Of a stretch of 64,000 nt of DNA, positions 48,227-56,307 are shown in pieces. Each line of letters begins with the position of its first letter. Within the stretch, counting starts at the first letter, position 1. The DNA is taken from NCBI RefSeq assembly GCF_000389635.1, contig NC_021182.1, positions 2,480,001 through 2,544,000 of the forward strand. Reading direction: 5' to 3'. The position numbers and the translations under genes are program-made. The notes beneath the pieces were generated by a model. The model saw nothing but the letters and a program-made list of their open reading frames with translations, did not search any database and was not told where the DNA came from. The stretch is from Clostridium pasteurianum BC1 (GTDB lineage Bacteria; Bacillota; Clostridia; Clostridiales; Clostridiaceae).

Positions 48227-48748
48227 TGAAGCAACAATGTTGATTTTGTAGATGCTATGGAGCGTGAGAAAACTATATTATTAATTAAAATGCCAGAAGA
48301 TTCCTTCAATAATGCTATAATAAAGAATGCATTAGTAACTTTCTTTACTTCAAAAATTGTTTTAGCTATAAAATTAAGAAATGCAAGGCATGAAAAACCT
48401 AAAAGATGCAATGTATTCTATGATGAACTTCCACAGGTACCTACATCTGGAATTATTATATGTAATGTACTTTCACAACTTAGGAAATTTCGCACAAAGA
48501 TAATTATATCAGCATACTATATAGATCAACTTATACCTAAACTAAAAAATGAAATTAAAGCTAGTGGTGCAAGTTATATGTTGCTTTAGGAAGGAGACAG
48601 GAAAACCTTTGACGAGTTATCTAGTGAGCTTAAACCATATGAATCAGAAGATTTATTAAAATTAAGACAATATCACAGTTTAAATCTTATTCTATATGAA
48701 AAAGGATATGCAAGATTTATAACACATTCATCAAAACTTATAAAATAA
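48227..48748 (+). pseudogene. Remnant of a conjugation/T4SS-like ATPase with internal stop
   Basis: A frame starting without a good site, encoding ILLIKMPEDSFNN, then CNVFYDELPQVP (a Walker-B-like DE segment), interrupted by TAG at 48587, and continuing in the same frame (GDRKTFDELSSELKPYES ... FITHSSKLIK) to 48748. The N-terminal P-loop half is missing. It resembles VirD4/TraG or TraC-type ATPases of mobile elements; the assignment is by pattern only. Confidence 0.5.
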
Positions 48749-48796
48749 ATTATTTCCATAAAATGATAAATTTATAGAAATATTAGAAAATATAAT

Positions 48797-48825
48797 TTGC
48801 TTTATAGAATAATCTGTGTTATACT
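48797..48825 (+). promoter_or_regulatory. Putative promoter with long cold-shock leader
   Basis: TTGCTT, 17-nt spacer, TATACT (48820-48825). The resulting leader is about 140 nt, a length typical for csp mRNAs that refold at low temperature. Confidence 0.45.
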
Positions 48826-48972
48826 TAATTTATAACTTAAATGAATCGTAATTAATTTAAACACGAATATGTTTCAATAAATGCATATAATATAGTATGT
48901 TGGTATGGAAATTTTATTTGGTTGGTTATTGCAACGAGTTTAAGAAAATAAAATTTTGGAGGTACTTATTAT

Positions 48973-49170
48973 ATGACAGGTACAGTTAAATGGTTTAATG
49001 CACAAAAAGGATTTGGATTTATTACAGGAGACGATGGAAAAGATGTTTTTGCACACTTTTCTCAAATAAGTTCAAATGGTTACAAATCACTTGATGAGGG
49101 TCAAAAGGTTTCTTATAATGAAGTAGAAGGACAAAAAGGACCACAAGCAGAAAATATTACTGTTCTTTAA
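48973..49170 (+). CDS. Cold-shock protein (CspA family)
   Basis: A 65-residue OB-fold RNA chaperone. RNP1 KGFGFI and RNP2 DVFAHF are intact in the context [25 protein letters not shown] precedes the ATG. It is monocistronic, with a long leader and its own terminator. Confidence 0.96.
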   Translation: MTGTVKWFNAQKGFGFITGDDGKDVFAHFSQISSNGYKSLDEGQKVSYNEVEGQKGPQAENITVL

Positions 49171-49201
49171 TTAGTAAATGTTTTTATATCTTGGATAGTT
49201 A

Positions 49202-49240
49202 ACAGCCTAGAGTGGGAAACTTCTCTAGGCTGTATTTTTT
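49202..49240 (+). terminator. Terminator after csp
   Basis: An 11-bp perfect stem ACAGCCTAGAG/CTCTAGGCTGT and a T tract. Confidence 0.85.
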
Positions 49241-49346
49241 ATAAAGTGTCGACATATAAATACAAACGTTTTAAATATAGTATGATATTATGTAAATAAT
49301 GTATTAATAATATATGAATGTTTATAGCATAATTAAGGAGACGTGA

Positions 49347-49424
49347 ATGAAAAAAGTATTAATAATTATAATAGTATTTACTTTTATCATGGGAATGTTT
49401 ATTTTATATTTGTATTTGATTTAG
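49347..49424 (+). CDS. 25-residue membrane microprotein
   Basis: An ORF of 25 codons, MKKVLIIIIVFTFIMG followed by a further hydrophobic stretch, preceded by an ideal AAGGAG 6 nt before the ATG. It would be one transmembrane helix with a short basic cytoplasmic end. No family is recognised. A promoter-like TATGATATTATG stretch lies about 70 nt upstream. Confidence 0.45.
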   Translation: MKKVLIIIIVFTFIMGMFILYLYLI

Positions 49425-49787
49425 AGAGATTATAGGAGTATTTTTACATAAAGAATAGGTAGCTTTGGTAAGGCATCTTTAAGTGGGGCGATTATACAAT
49501 ACATATGTTTCTATGTTTATAAAATAATTAAATAATACATTGGATGAATTAAAAAATAAATCTTAGGAAAAAGGACACTAAACTGCAATAATAGCATTTA
49601 TCTTATTGTTTTGCTTAAAATAGTATAGAACTGTATAAAGTTCTATAGAATATGCAATGTATAATATTGTTTACTAGAGCTTAAAATATATATTACAATA
49701 AATTATATTAATTAAAAGACATTTAATATATTTAAATATATAATTTTAATTACAACTTATATACCTTGTGAAAAGGAAGGTGCTAAA
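49425..49787. other. Intergenic stretch without a recognised feature
   Basis: An AT-rich gap of 363 nt. A short open frame near 49450-49530 (GSFGKASLSGAI) might be a remnant of a larger gene, but it has no start or support. I see nothing else. Confidence 0.3.
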
Positions 49788-50348
49788 ATGAAAAAATACT
49801 TCATACTTGTAGGTTCTCCTCCTGGTTGTGGTAAGACCTATATATCTATGGAATTGGCAAGGCTGCTAAATAATCCTGTATATTTGGATAAAGATTCAAT
49901 AATACCATTATCTAAAATGGTTTTTAAAGCAGGAAAGGAACCTTATAATAGAAGTTCAGAATTCTTTGAGGAATATTTAAGAGATGCTGAATATGAGGCT
50001 ATATTACAAGTTGCCTTTGAATGTTTACTTTTTAACCAACATGTAATACTAAATGCACCATTTTCAAAAGAATTCAGGAGTAGACAATATATCAATTCTT
50101 TAAAAGATAAACTTAAAACCTATGATGCAAATCTAATTCCTGTTTGGGTTGAATGTGATCCTGATATTTCTCATAAAAGAATGATAGAAAGAAATTCAGA
50201 TAGGGATACATGGAAATTATCTAATTGGGATGAGTATGTAAGGAATGAAAATTTTTCATTGCCAAACCTAGATGAATTATATGTAGTACATAATTCAGAC
50301 TCTGAAAGTTTTAAATTTGACCTAAAAGAATTATTAAAAATATTGTAA
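49788..50348 (+). CDS. AAA family ATPase / P-loop small-molecule kinase-like protein
   Basis: A 186-residue P-loop protein with Walker A GSPPGCGKT (residues 9-17) and DKDSIIPL in the position where zeta-toxin or gluconate-kinase-like enzymes hold the substrate-site Asp. HVILNAPFSK and the lid-like HKRMIERNSDRDTWK follow, fitting a nucleoside- or sugar-kinase fold. Substrate unknown; no antitoxin gene is adjacent, so a toxin role is not supported. AAGGAAGG precedes the ATG. Confidence 0.7.
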   Translation: MKKYFILVGSPPGCGKTYISMELARLLNNPVYLDKDSIIPLSKMVFKAGKEPYNRSSEFFEEYLRDAEYEAILQVAFECLLFNQHVILNAPFSKEFRSRQYINSLKDKLKTYDANLIPVWVECDPDISHKRMIERNSDRDTWKLSNWDEYVRNENFSLPNLDELYVVHNSDSESFKFDLKELLKIL

Positions 50349-50448
50349 TAATATAATAATCACTAAAAGTGATATAAAATAATTATCTAGATTTTGTACA
50401 AATGTAAAAGTAAATCTATTATTTTAAACGAAATTTTCAATACAAAAA

Positions 50449-50472
50449 AAGATGCACCATGTGGCACATCTT
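50449..50472 (-). terminator. Possible terminator downstream of yifB
   Basis: On the minus strand an imperfect stem (AAGATGTGCC with GGTGCATCTT) ends in TTTTTTT, 140 nt beyond the yifB stop. Confidence 0.55.
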
Positions 50473-50610
50473 AGAAAGTAAGTGATAGAGTTTTAAAGTA
50501 CATTTAAAATATAATATCTTAATTGTTATTCCTTTATATAATTCAGCAAATAACAATATTTCCTAAATAAATTCTTGAGAATATAATTGATGATTTTATT
50601 TGAGGCATAT

Positions 50611-51088
50611 TCAAATGAATTTTTCATTTATAAATTTTCTATATTGCATTGCCTCTATAATATCAAGATGGTCTATTTGTGTGTTTTCACGCATATCTGC
50701 AATGGTTCTTGAGACCTTTAATATTCGGCTATAGGCTCTTGTACTCAATTGGAATTTATCAAAAATATTTTTAATAAATTTATTGGCTTCTGCAGTGAGT
50801 TCGCAATATTTTTTTATATGTCTTTCCTCCATTTGAGCATTGCAATATAGTTTATCTCTTTTTAATCTATGGATTTGTATTTCTCTAGCTTTAATAACTC
50901 TTTTTCGTATGTCCTCAGATGATTCTGATTTTTTTCCGTTATTTAGTTCTTCATAATTTAGTGTATTTACAAAAGAAAAAAGATCTATGCGATCAAGAAG
51001 GGGATTTGAAAGCTTACCAAGATATCTTTTTCTCTCATATGCTGTACACGTACACTCTTTATTTGAAGCATAATTGCCACAAGGGCAA
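50611..51088 (-). pseudogene. yifB: 3' fragment of yifB (comM-like Mg-chelatase ATPase) cut by element insertion
   Basis: The minus-strand frame from about 51088 to 50611 encodes CPCGNYASNKECTCTA, SNPLLDRIDLF, SSEDIRKRVIKAREIQ, CNAQM and the terminal RIL.VSRTIAD ... EAMQYR region. This is the C-terminal third of YifB/ComM, an AAA+ helicase linked to transformation. It begins exactly in the family motif NPCPCG, where the serine recombinase abuts. The first two thirds must lie beyond the window, at the other end of the element. Confidence 0.9.
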
Positions 51089-52709
51089 GCGTGCGTTTAA
51101 TAGATTTGACGTTTCCACGTTTCTTTGCATCAAATTTATATGATATATCTATTTTAGCATACTTATGTTTTAAATCATCTTCTAAAGTAGTAACTTTAAC
51201 TTCATCAACAAGACTTAAGATTACATATCGTTTATCTTCAAAAGTTATATCTTCTTTATTTATAATTAATCTAAGGCTAGAAAGTAGTTCTTCAACTGAA
51301 TCAAATTTTGCCTCAATAGAATTTTGTGATTGAAGATCCTTATCTATTTCCTTGATTAAGATTTCACTTTGATTTATTTCTTCAGCAATTTTATTTAGCT
51401 GAATTTCTAAATCTTTATTATTGATCAGCTTGCTTCTATATAGGTCTAATATGGATTGCTTTTCATTGTCCTTATTTTCTATGTTATACAGAAGTTGTTC
51501 TCTCTGTTTTATTATATTGGCTTTTTCAGATTTTTTTATTTCTAAATTGTCTTCTAATTGGTTTATAGCTTCACCAGGATGCTTTATAAAATTGACTACA
51601 TCATCCCATACATAATTTTCAACCCATGCTGCAGGTAAATTCTTAGCACTACACTTTCCGTTAAAGGGGCCTTTATAGTTTTGTTTTCCGCAGCATACAT
51701 AATATGCGCCATCTTTTCTATCTTTACGCTTTCTATAATTTACACCTGTAAAGGTGCATCCACAATTACTGCACTTAATTAAACTACGAAGCAAGTACTC
51801 TCTGGTAGAATTGCGCATAGATTCAATTTGATTTGACTTAAGAGTTTCTTGAGCTTTTTCCCATACTTCATTATCTACTATAGCTTGAACATGTCTTGTT
51901 ATAATTTCTCTGTTTTCTTTTTTACTTCTTTTACCATATTCATGTATTCCCATATAAGTCTTATTTATTATTATACGTCTTACTGCATTAGGCCTCCATA
52001 TTCCAGCTGTAGCTTCTTTTCTTTTACCTTTAGATAACTTTACCCTAGAATCCTTTATATAAGATGTAGGGGCCTTTAACAAGTTTAAATAATCACACAC
52101 TTTTATAGTGCTATAGCCCTTGTTAGCTACTAATTCAAATATAAGTCTTATTACATCTGCTTCAGACATGTTTATATCCTCAATAATATTATTATTTATT
52201 TCTAGGTATTTATCATCATTTACAAAGTAACCATAAGGTACTATACCTCCAAGCCATTTTCCATCCCTTGCAGCTCTGTTTGCACCATGCCACATTCTTT
52301 CTAGTATTGTTTCTCTTTCTAAATCTGCTACACCAGCAAGCATTGTAATCATAAAACGGCCACTGGGATTAGAAGTATCAAAAGGCTCTGTCATAGACTT
52401 AATTTTAAGGCCATAAGATTCTAGTTCATAGATAGAGTTTAATGTTATCCTGGCAGATCTGCCAAGTCTATCTAACTTATATACAAGTAAAGTATCAAAC
52501 TCTTTATTCTTGGCAGCTTCAATTAATTTTTTACCTTCGTCTCTTTCATTAAGGGGAATAGTACCACTTATTCCTTCTTCTTTATAAATTTTAAATATAT
52601 CAAGTTCATGTAGATCACAATATTTTTTTGCAAAGGTTACCTGGTTCTCAATTGTAGATCGCTCTTTTTGATCTTCAGTCGAGACTCTTCCGTATACTGC
52701 TACCTTCAT
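50985..52709 (-). CDS. Large serine recombinase (integrase) reading into host DNA
   Basis: A 574-residue large serine integrase. The N-terminal resolvase domain has the nucleophile Ser10 in YGRVSTEDQ and YKLDRLGRSAR; the recombinase domain follows (KGYSTIKVCDYLN), then a zinc ribbon (CSNCGCTF ... CCGK) and a coiled coil (about 395-460). The last ~34 codons, from 51087 to the stop at 50985, lie in yifB DNA read in another frame. The protein made by the circular element must therefore end differently. Confidence 0.93.
   Translation of the reverse strand: MKVAVYGRVSTEDQKERSTIENQVTFAKKYCDLHELDIFKIYKEEGISGTIPLNERDEGKKLIEAAKNKEFDTLLVYKLDRLGRSARITLNSIYELESYGLKIKSMTEPFDTSNPSGRFMITMLAGVADLERETILERMWHGANRAARDGKWLGGIVPYGYFVNDDKYLEINNNIIEDINMSEADVIRLIFELVANKGYSTIKVCDYLNLLKAPTSYIKDSRVKLSKGKRKEATAGIWRPNAVRRIIINKTYMGIHEYGKRSKKENREIITRHVQAIVDNEVWEKAQETLKSNQIESMRNSTREYLLRSLIKCSNCGCTFTGVNYRKRKDRKDGAYYVCCGKQNYKGPFNGKCSAKNLPAAWVENYVWDDVVNFIKHPGEAINQLEDNLEIKKSEKANIIKQREQLLYNIENKDNEKQSILDLYRSKLINNKDLEIQLNKIAEEINQSEILIKEIDKDLQSQNSIEAKFDSVEELLSSLRLIINKEDITFEDKRYVILSLVDEVKVTTLEDDLKHKYAKIDISYKFDAKKRGNVKSIKRTLALVAIMLQIKSVRVQHMREKDILVSFQIPFLIA
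51080..51095. other. Attachment-site junction in yifB
   Basis: The sequence matching yifB stops in the codons for NPCPCG: CTTGCCCTTGTGGC (minus strand, ending near 51088) fits yifB, while the preceding bases do not. The junction of host and element is therefore within a few bases of 51088. The exact core dinucleotide needs the other end. Confidence 0.7.
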
Positions 52710-52783
52710 TATAAAACCTCCTTATGTAATGTCATTTTCAAAAGTTTAATCAGAATATATTTGAATTGTGAACATAAAAAACA

Positions 52784-52809
52784 CCGTAAAATTCATTTGA
52801 ATAATACGG
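52784..52809 (-). terminator. Terminator after the PhzF-like gene
   Basis: Minus-strand stem CCGTATTATTCA/TGAATTTTACGG with small mismatches, followed by TGTTTTTT. It isolates the left-arm genes from the recombinase. Confidence 0.7.
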
Positions 52810-52824
52810 CGACTAATAAAATAA

Positions 52825-53682
52825 TTAAATATTTATATTTCCCGATGCAAAAAACGTTACTTTACCACTTATAAAAACTTCTTGTTTGCCTAAAGCTTGT
52901 GAAACCCACCCTTGAATTATACTTGGTCTATTAACAAATTTTCCTTGGTGAATATTTATTATTTCATCTATTTTTTTTAATTTATTTTTTACAAGATAGG
53001 CACATAGTGGTCCTGCTGCACTCCCTGTTGCTATATCTTCTGTTGTTCCATTATTATCCCACGTTCTACACTCAAGAGTTTCAGGATTAAATACATAAAC
53101 AAACTTAGCTCCAAAATTAGATAAGAAATTTTCAAAGTTTTTGTCATTAATTTTGGTATCTGATAGCCTATCCTTTACTGGCACCAAAAGATATGGTAAC
53201 CCAGTAGATATAACTTCAACAGGAAAGTTTTCATCAATATCATATTCTCTGATATTTAAAGTAGCTGCAATCTCACTATAAGCATTTTTTTCAATTTTTT
53301 GTATAAATTTTGGTGATCCCTGATTCATTGTTACATTATATATACCCTCTGATTTTTTAGATTTAATATTTACAGTTCTCCCTGATATATCAAATAATAT
53401 TCGTGCAATATTTTCAGAAGAAAAAAATAAATTATGGATTACAGCACTAGCACCCAATATTGGATGACCAGCAAAAGTTAACTCTTCATCCACTGTAAAT
53501 ATCCTAACTGGGAAAGCTTCACTTTCATTTCTTTCAAAAATAAAAATAGTTTCAAATTGTCTAAATTCTTGAGTAATTTTCAATAGTATTTCATCATCTA
53601 GTGGTTGTTCTGGAAAAACAACTGTGAGACCATTTCCACTCATTGTTTTTGATGAAAAGACATCTACATGAAAAAACTTCAT
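52825..53682 (-). CDS. PhzF family isomerase-like protein
   Basis: A 285-residue PhzF/YddE-like protein with the diaminopimelate-epimerase fold. FHVDVFSSKTMSGNGLTVVF, FAGHPILGAS and the terminal ATGSAAGPLCAYLV segments are conserved; the catalytic Glu region is RQFETIF. Known members include isomerases of secondary metabolism, but many have unknown substrates. I start at the ATG at 53682 after GGGGGA. It lies inside the element as cargo. Confidence 0.88.
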   Translation of the reverse strand: MKFFHVDVFSSKTMSGNGLTVVFPEQPLDDEILLKITQEFRQFETIFIFERNESEAFPVRIFTVDEELTFAGHPILGASAVIHNLFFSSENIARILFDISGRTVNIKSKKSEGIYNVTMNQGSPKFIQKIEKNAYSEIAATLNIREYDIDENFPVEVISTGLPYLLVPVKDRLSDTKINDKNFENFLSNFGAKFVYVFNPETLECRTWDNNGTTEDIATGSAAGPLCAYLVKNKLKKIDEIINIHQGKFVNRPSIIQGWVSQALGKQEVFISGKVTFFASGNINI

Positions 53683-53751
53683 ATACATTCCCCCATATAT
53701 AACTATTTTCCATTTTAAGTACATTTTATTTCGCAAAATTCTATAATTCAT

Positions 53752-54047
53752 TCTTAAACATATATAAATTATACCACAGTCATGTATACCCCATTATTAA
53801 AAATGAAATATATTAGATACTATTATATAGCCACCATATTATTCAATTTTCAAAGTACAATTTTATCTACCTAAGTAATTCGTCATTTATTCATGTTTTG
53901 AACAAAATTATTTTTTTAAGTATACTTTTATTATATAAAAGTATAACAAACATATGTTCTAATGAAAAATAAAAAATATATGTGGTCTGTATGTACCACA
54001 TTTTTAAAATAAAATCTAAATTATTATTAGTTAAATTTTTATATTTA
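53752..54047. other. AT-rich intergenic gap with a minus-strand terminator
   Basis: No ORF is supported. The hairpin at 53979-54002 (TATGTGGT paired with ACCACATT) is followed on the minus strand by a T-rich tail and would end the agr transcript. Confidence 0.5.
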
Positions 54048-54172
54048 TTATACTTCTATATTTATTTTTCCAATCATCATCATTATTGTTGCACTAATAA
54101 TCGATATTACAGCAGTAATTAAAAATTTATATGGAATGAAATAACATGCTATAATTAGAATCAGAGTAATTA
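54048..54172 (-). pseudogene. Frame-shifted 3' end of agrB
   Basis: Directly after the agrB stop, the -1 frame encodes ILITLILIIACYFIPYKF, LITAVISIISATIMMMIG and KINIEV, i.e. two membrane segments and a short tail, ending at 54048. Adding one A to the run near 54193-54200 would join it to agrB to give about 186 residues, the normal AgrB length. Confidence 0.7.
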
Positions 54173-54607
54173 ATATAGAATAATTTTTAAGTTTTTCTTT
54201 CGATTTTCACTTTTAATTCTTTTATTAATATTATCTACAGGAGAGAAGATACAAATAAATATAAATGAAATAACTAACAATATTATTATAATAGCATTAT
54301 TTATCATTATATATTTACCACAAATAATTATCATAAAAAATTCAATGAGACTTATGAAAAAGCAGCCCCAGTAAGTTTTTGCATGGTATCCACCTGAAAA
54401 TAGCCTAATAGGGCAAAAAAATATGAGGGCAACTATATAATATTTTTGTAAAGAAAATATCCAGAATACAATAAAATATGGAACGAGCTTTGTAATTTCA
54501 TCAAAAGCACAGATTAGTCCGTATTCCATTTTCTTCAAATCTAAATCTGAAAATTCAGGATTAGATTCAGAAATTTTTGTTACGAAAGAATTTATAAGTT
54601 TACTCAT
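54170..54607 (-). CDS. agrB: AgrB-like accessory gene regulator protease, truncated by frameshift
   Basis: AgrB is a membrane cysteine endopeptidase that trims and cyclises the AgrD peptide. The catalytic pair His75 and Cys82 is present in RLFSGGYHAKTYWGCFF, as is the SPVDNINKRI segment. The product stops at 145 residues, whereas the family is near 190, because of a probable 1-nt loss in an A run. The start overlaps the agrC stop (ATGA), showing coupling. Whether the shortened protein works is unknown. Confidence 0.88.
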   Translation of the reverse strand: MSKLINSFVTKISESNPEFSDLDLKKMEYGLICAFDEITKLVPYFIVFWIFSLQKYYIVALIFFCPIRLFSGGYHAKTYWGCFFISLIEFFMIIICGKYIMINNAIIIILLVISFIFICIFSPVDNINKRIKSENRKKNLKIILY

Positions 54608-55932
54608 TTATTTAACTCCTTCATTTTAAATTCAATCATAAATTTAGTTCTTTCGGGAGTGCTTTCTAAAAATATATTACCGTTGTTTTGTTTGATTAAT
54701 TGCTTAATTATATATAATCCAAATCCATGGTCTTGTGATTTTTTGGTTTTTGTAGAAAATCCTCTATCAAAAATTTTATCTTGAATATCTTCAGGAATCA
54801 TATCTCCATTATTGGATATTTCAATAAAAAATTTATTACTTTCACTGAAAGTTTCAATTGATATTTCTTTATTTTCAATGTTGGACTTAAGTTGGAATGC
54901 TTCAAATGCATTGTCTACAAGATTGCTAATAATACTTATTAAATCATTTTCATTAATTTCTATAGAACTAAATGGTTCATCAATTATTACATTAAAATTT
55001 ATATTGTTTTTTACTGCATAACTATTTTTTATAGATAATAATGCACTTAAACAATCATTACCAGTATCTATGTATTTAAATGATGAATGAAGTGTACCTG
55101 AAATCCCGATTACATATTTTTTTATCTGTTCAACAGCATTTGGTTTATTTAATGAGCACAAACCCCATATAACATTAATATGATTTGCAAAATCATGTTT
55201 TTCTTGTCTAATTATACTAAGCATTTCTTCCATATTTTTAATCTGATGTTCTTGTATTTTATATCTAGCCTCTATATTTACAAATCGTCTATATTCTTTC
55301 AATTCATTTAATTGTAATAGCAAAAATATAAAATATACAATAAATATAACGAAATTAAACAGCTTAATATTTTTTATATTAAAAATACCAAAATTAATAC
55401 TAAACACGAAAAGTCCAAAAATGCCCATTTGAATTATTAAGTTAGAAAAGAGTATGCCTTCTTTTTCAAATAATTTAAATTTAGTAAAATAGGTCCTGAA
55501 TTTAAAAAATAACAATACAATAATTATTTGTAATATTTTAGAAGTTACTATAAAAATAACTGAGTATTTAGGATTTAAAAAAATTTGATTAAGATCTACA
55601 TTAAATACAAGCATTTCAATGGTTTCAGTAAAATATTCAGTTATAGAAATTATTATAAGAAACAAAAAAAATACAACAGCTGAAATATATATTCTTGTTC
55701 TTGTAATATAAGCTAATAATAAAATACCAACTAGTGTAATAATTAGTGAGTGATAGATATTAATTATATGAAATGTACTCCAATAAGTTATGAATACAAA
55801 TAATGTGCAAAATAAAATTGATTTTAATTTATTTTGTATTATAAATTTTTTTTTATTATATAATGTTTGAAAAATTCCTAAAAGAAGGAATGATTCAATA
55901 CTATCTAGCACTATTTCTTTTATAACATCCAT
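54604..55932 (-). CDS. agrC: AgrC-like sensor histidine kinase (GHKL, HPK10 type)
   Basis: A 442-residue membrane kinase. About six transmembrane helices fill residues 10-215; the dimerisation segment holds the phospho-acceptor His246 in RQEKHDFANH. The GHKL ATPase domain has NLVDNAFEAF (N box) and GFGLYIIKQL (G box). It lies between agrD and agrB. No AgrA-type response regulator occurs anywhere in the element portion seen, so its output partner must be elsewhere. Confidence 0.93.
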   Translation of the reverse strand: MDVIKEIVLDSIESFLLLGIFQTLYNKKKFIIQNKLKSILFCTLFVFITYWSTFHIINIYHSLIITLVGILLLAYITRTRIYISAVVFFLFLIIISITEYFTETIEMLVFNVDLNQIFLNPKYSVIFIVTSKILQIIIVLLFFKFRTYFTKFKLFEKEGILFSNLIIQMGIFGLFVFSINFGIFNIKNIKLFNFVIFIVYFIFLLLQLNELKEYRRFVNIEARYKIQEHQIKNMEEMLSIIRQEKHDFANHINVIWGLCSLNKPNAVEQIKKYVIGISGTLHSSFKYIDTGNDCLSALLSIKNSYAVKNNINFNVIIDEPFSSIEINENDLISIISNLVDNAFEAFQLKSNIENKEISIETFSESNKFFIEISNNGDMIPEDIQDKIFDRGFSTKTKKSQDHGFGLYIIKQLIKQNNGNIFLESTPERTKFMIEFKMKELNK

Positions 55933-55954
55933 ATATTCGCTCCTTTAATTCTAA

Positions 55955-56020
55955 GTTTTTCACAAAGGTATAGTTAAAAAATAATGTTTTAGATTATCTT
56001 ATAAAACCTTTGTGAAAAAC
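55955..56020 (-). promoter_or_regulatory. 15-bp inverted repeat between agrD and agrC
   Basis: GTTTTTCACAAAGGT (55955-55969) and its perfect complement (56006-56020) flank a 36-nt spacer. In the agr mRNA they could form a long stem reducing readthrough from agrD into agrC, or as DNA they could bind a regulator. Confidence 0.65.
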
Positions 56021-56030
56021 AATTAGGCTA

Positions 56031-56174
56031 TTACTTTAGAAGTTCGTCAGGGCATTTTGGTTGATGCCCTGAGAGAGTTGATGTTGGTACTATAACTAAT
56101 GTTCCTAAAAATAAAGCAGCAGTACCAATAGCTTTCATTGCTTTTACTGTTAGTAATTTTTTAATCGTTTTCAT
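56031..56174 (-). CDS. agrD: AgrD-like cyclic lactone autoinducer peptide precursor
   Basis: A 47-codon gene, too short for standard callers. An amphipathic N-terminus (MKTIKKLLTVKAMKAIG) and hydrophobic stretch lead into VPTSTLSG and the charged tail HQPKCPDELLK. The tail aligns with clostridial AgrD ends such as HQPEEPKSL. By that alignment the ring would be S32-T-L-S-G36, a five-residue lactone with Ser in the place of the usual Cys. The lone Cys41 lies in the leader to be removed. GGGAGG precedes the ATG. Confidence 0.85.
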   Translation of the reverse strand: MKTIKKLLTVKAMKAIGTAALFLGTLVIVPTSTLSGHQPKCPDELLK

Positions 56175-56266
56175 TTTAATAACCTCCCATGATATTTAAT
56201 AGTATATTTACTACATTTTATTATATTCTACAATAATTTATTTTTTCCTTCATAATTTGTAAAAAA

Positions 56267-56307
56267 AATCAGATTTAATCCAAAAAATTTTTAGCTTAAA
56301 TCTGATT
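56267..56307 (-). terminator. Terminator after the Spo0E-like gene
   Basis: A perfect 12-bp stem AATCAGATTTAA/TTAAATCTGATT, including the gene's last codons, then eight T on the minus strand. It separates the Spo0E-like transcript from agrD, which therefore needs its own promoter or readthrough. Confidence 0.85.

Noticed and set aside
49788-50348. Zeta-type toxin
   Set aside because: The P-loop and lid fit, but there is no antitoxin gene beside it and the fold is shared with many kinases.
54190-54205. Programmed -1 frameshift in agrB
   Set aside because: The A run does not form a good X-XXY-YYZ slippery site in the reading frame; a mutation or error is simpler, though not excluded.
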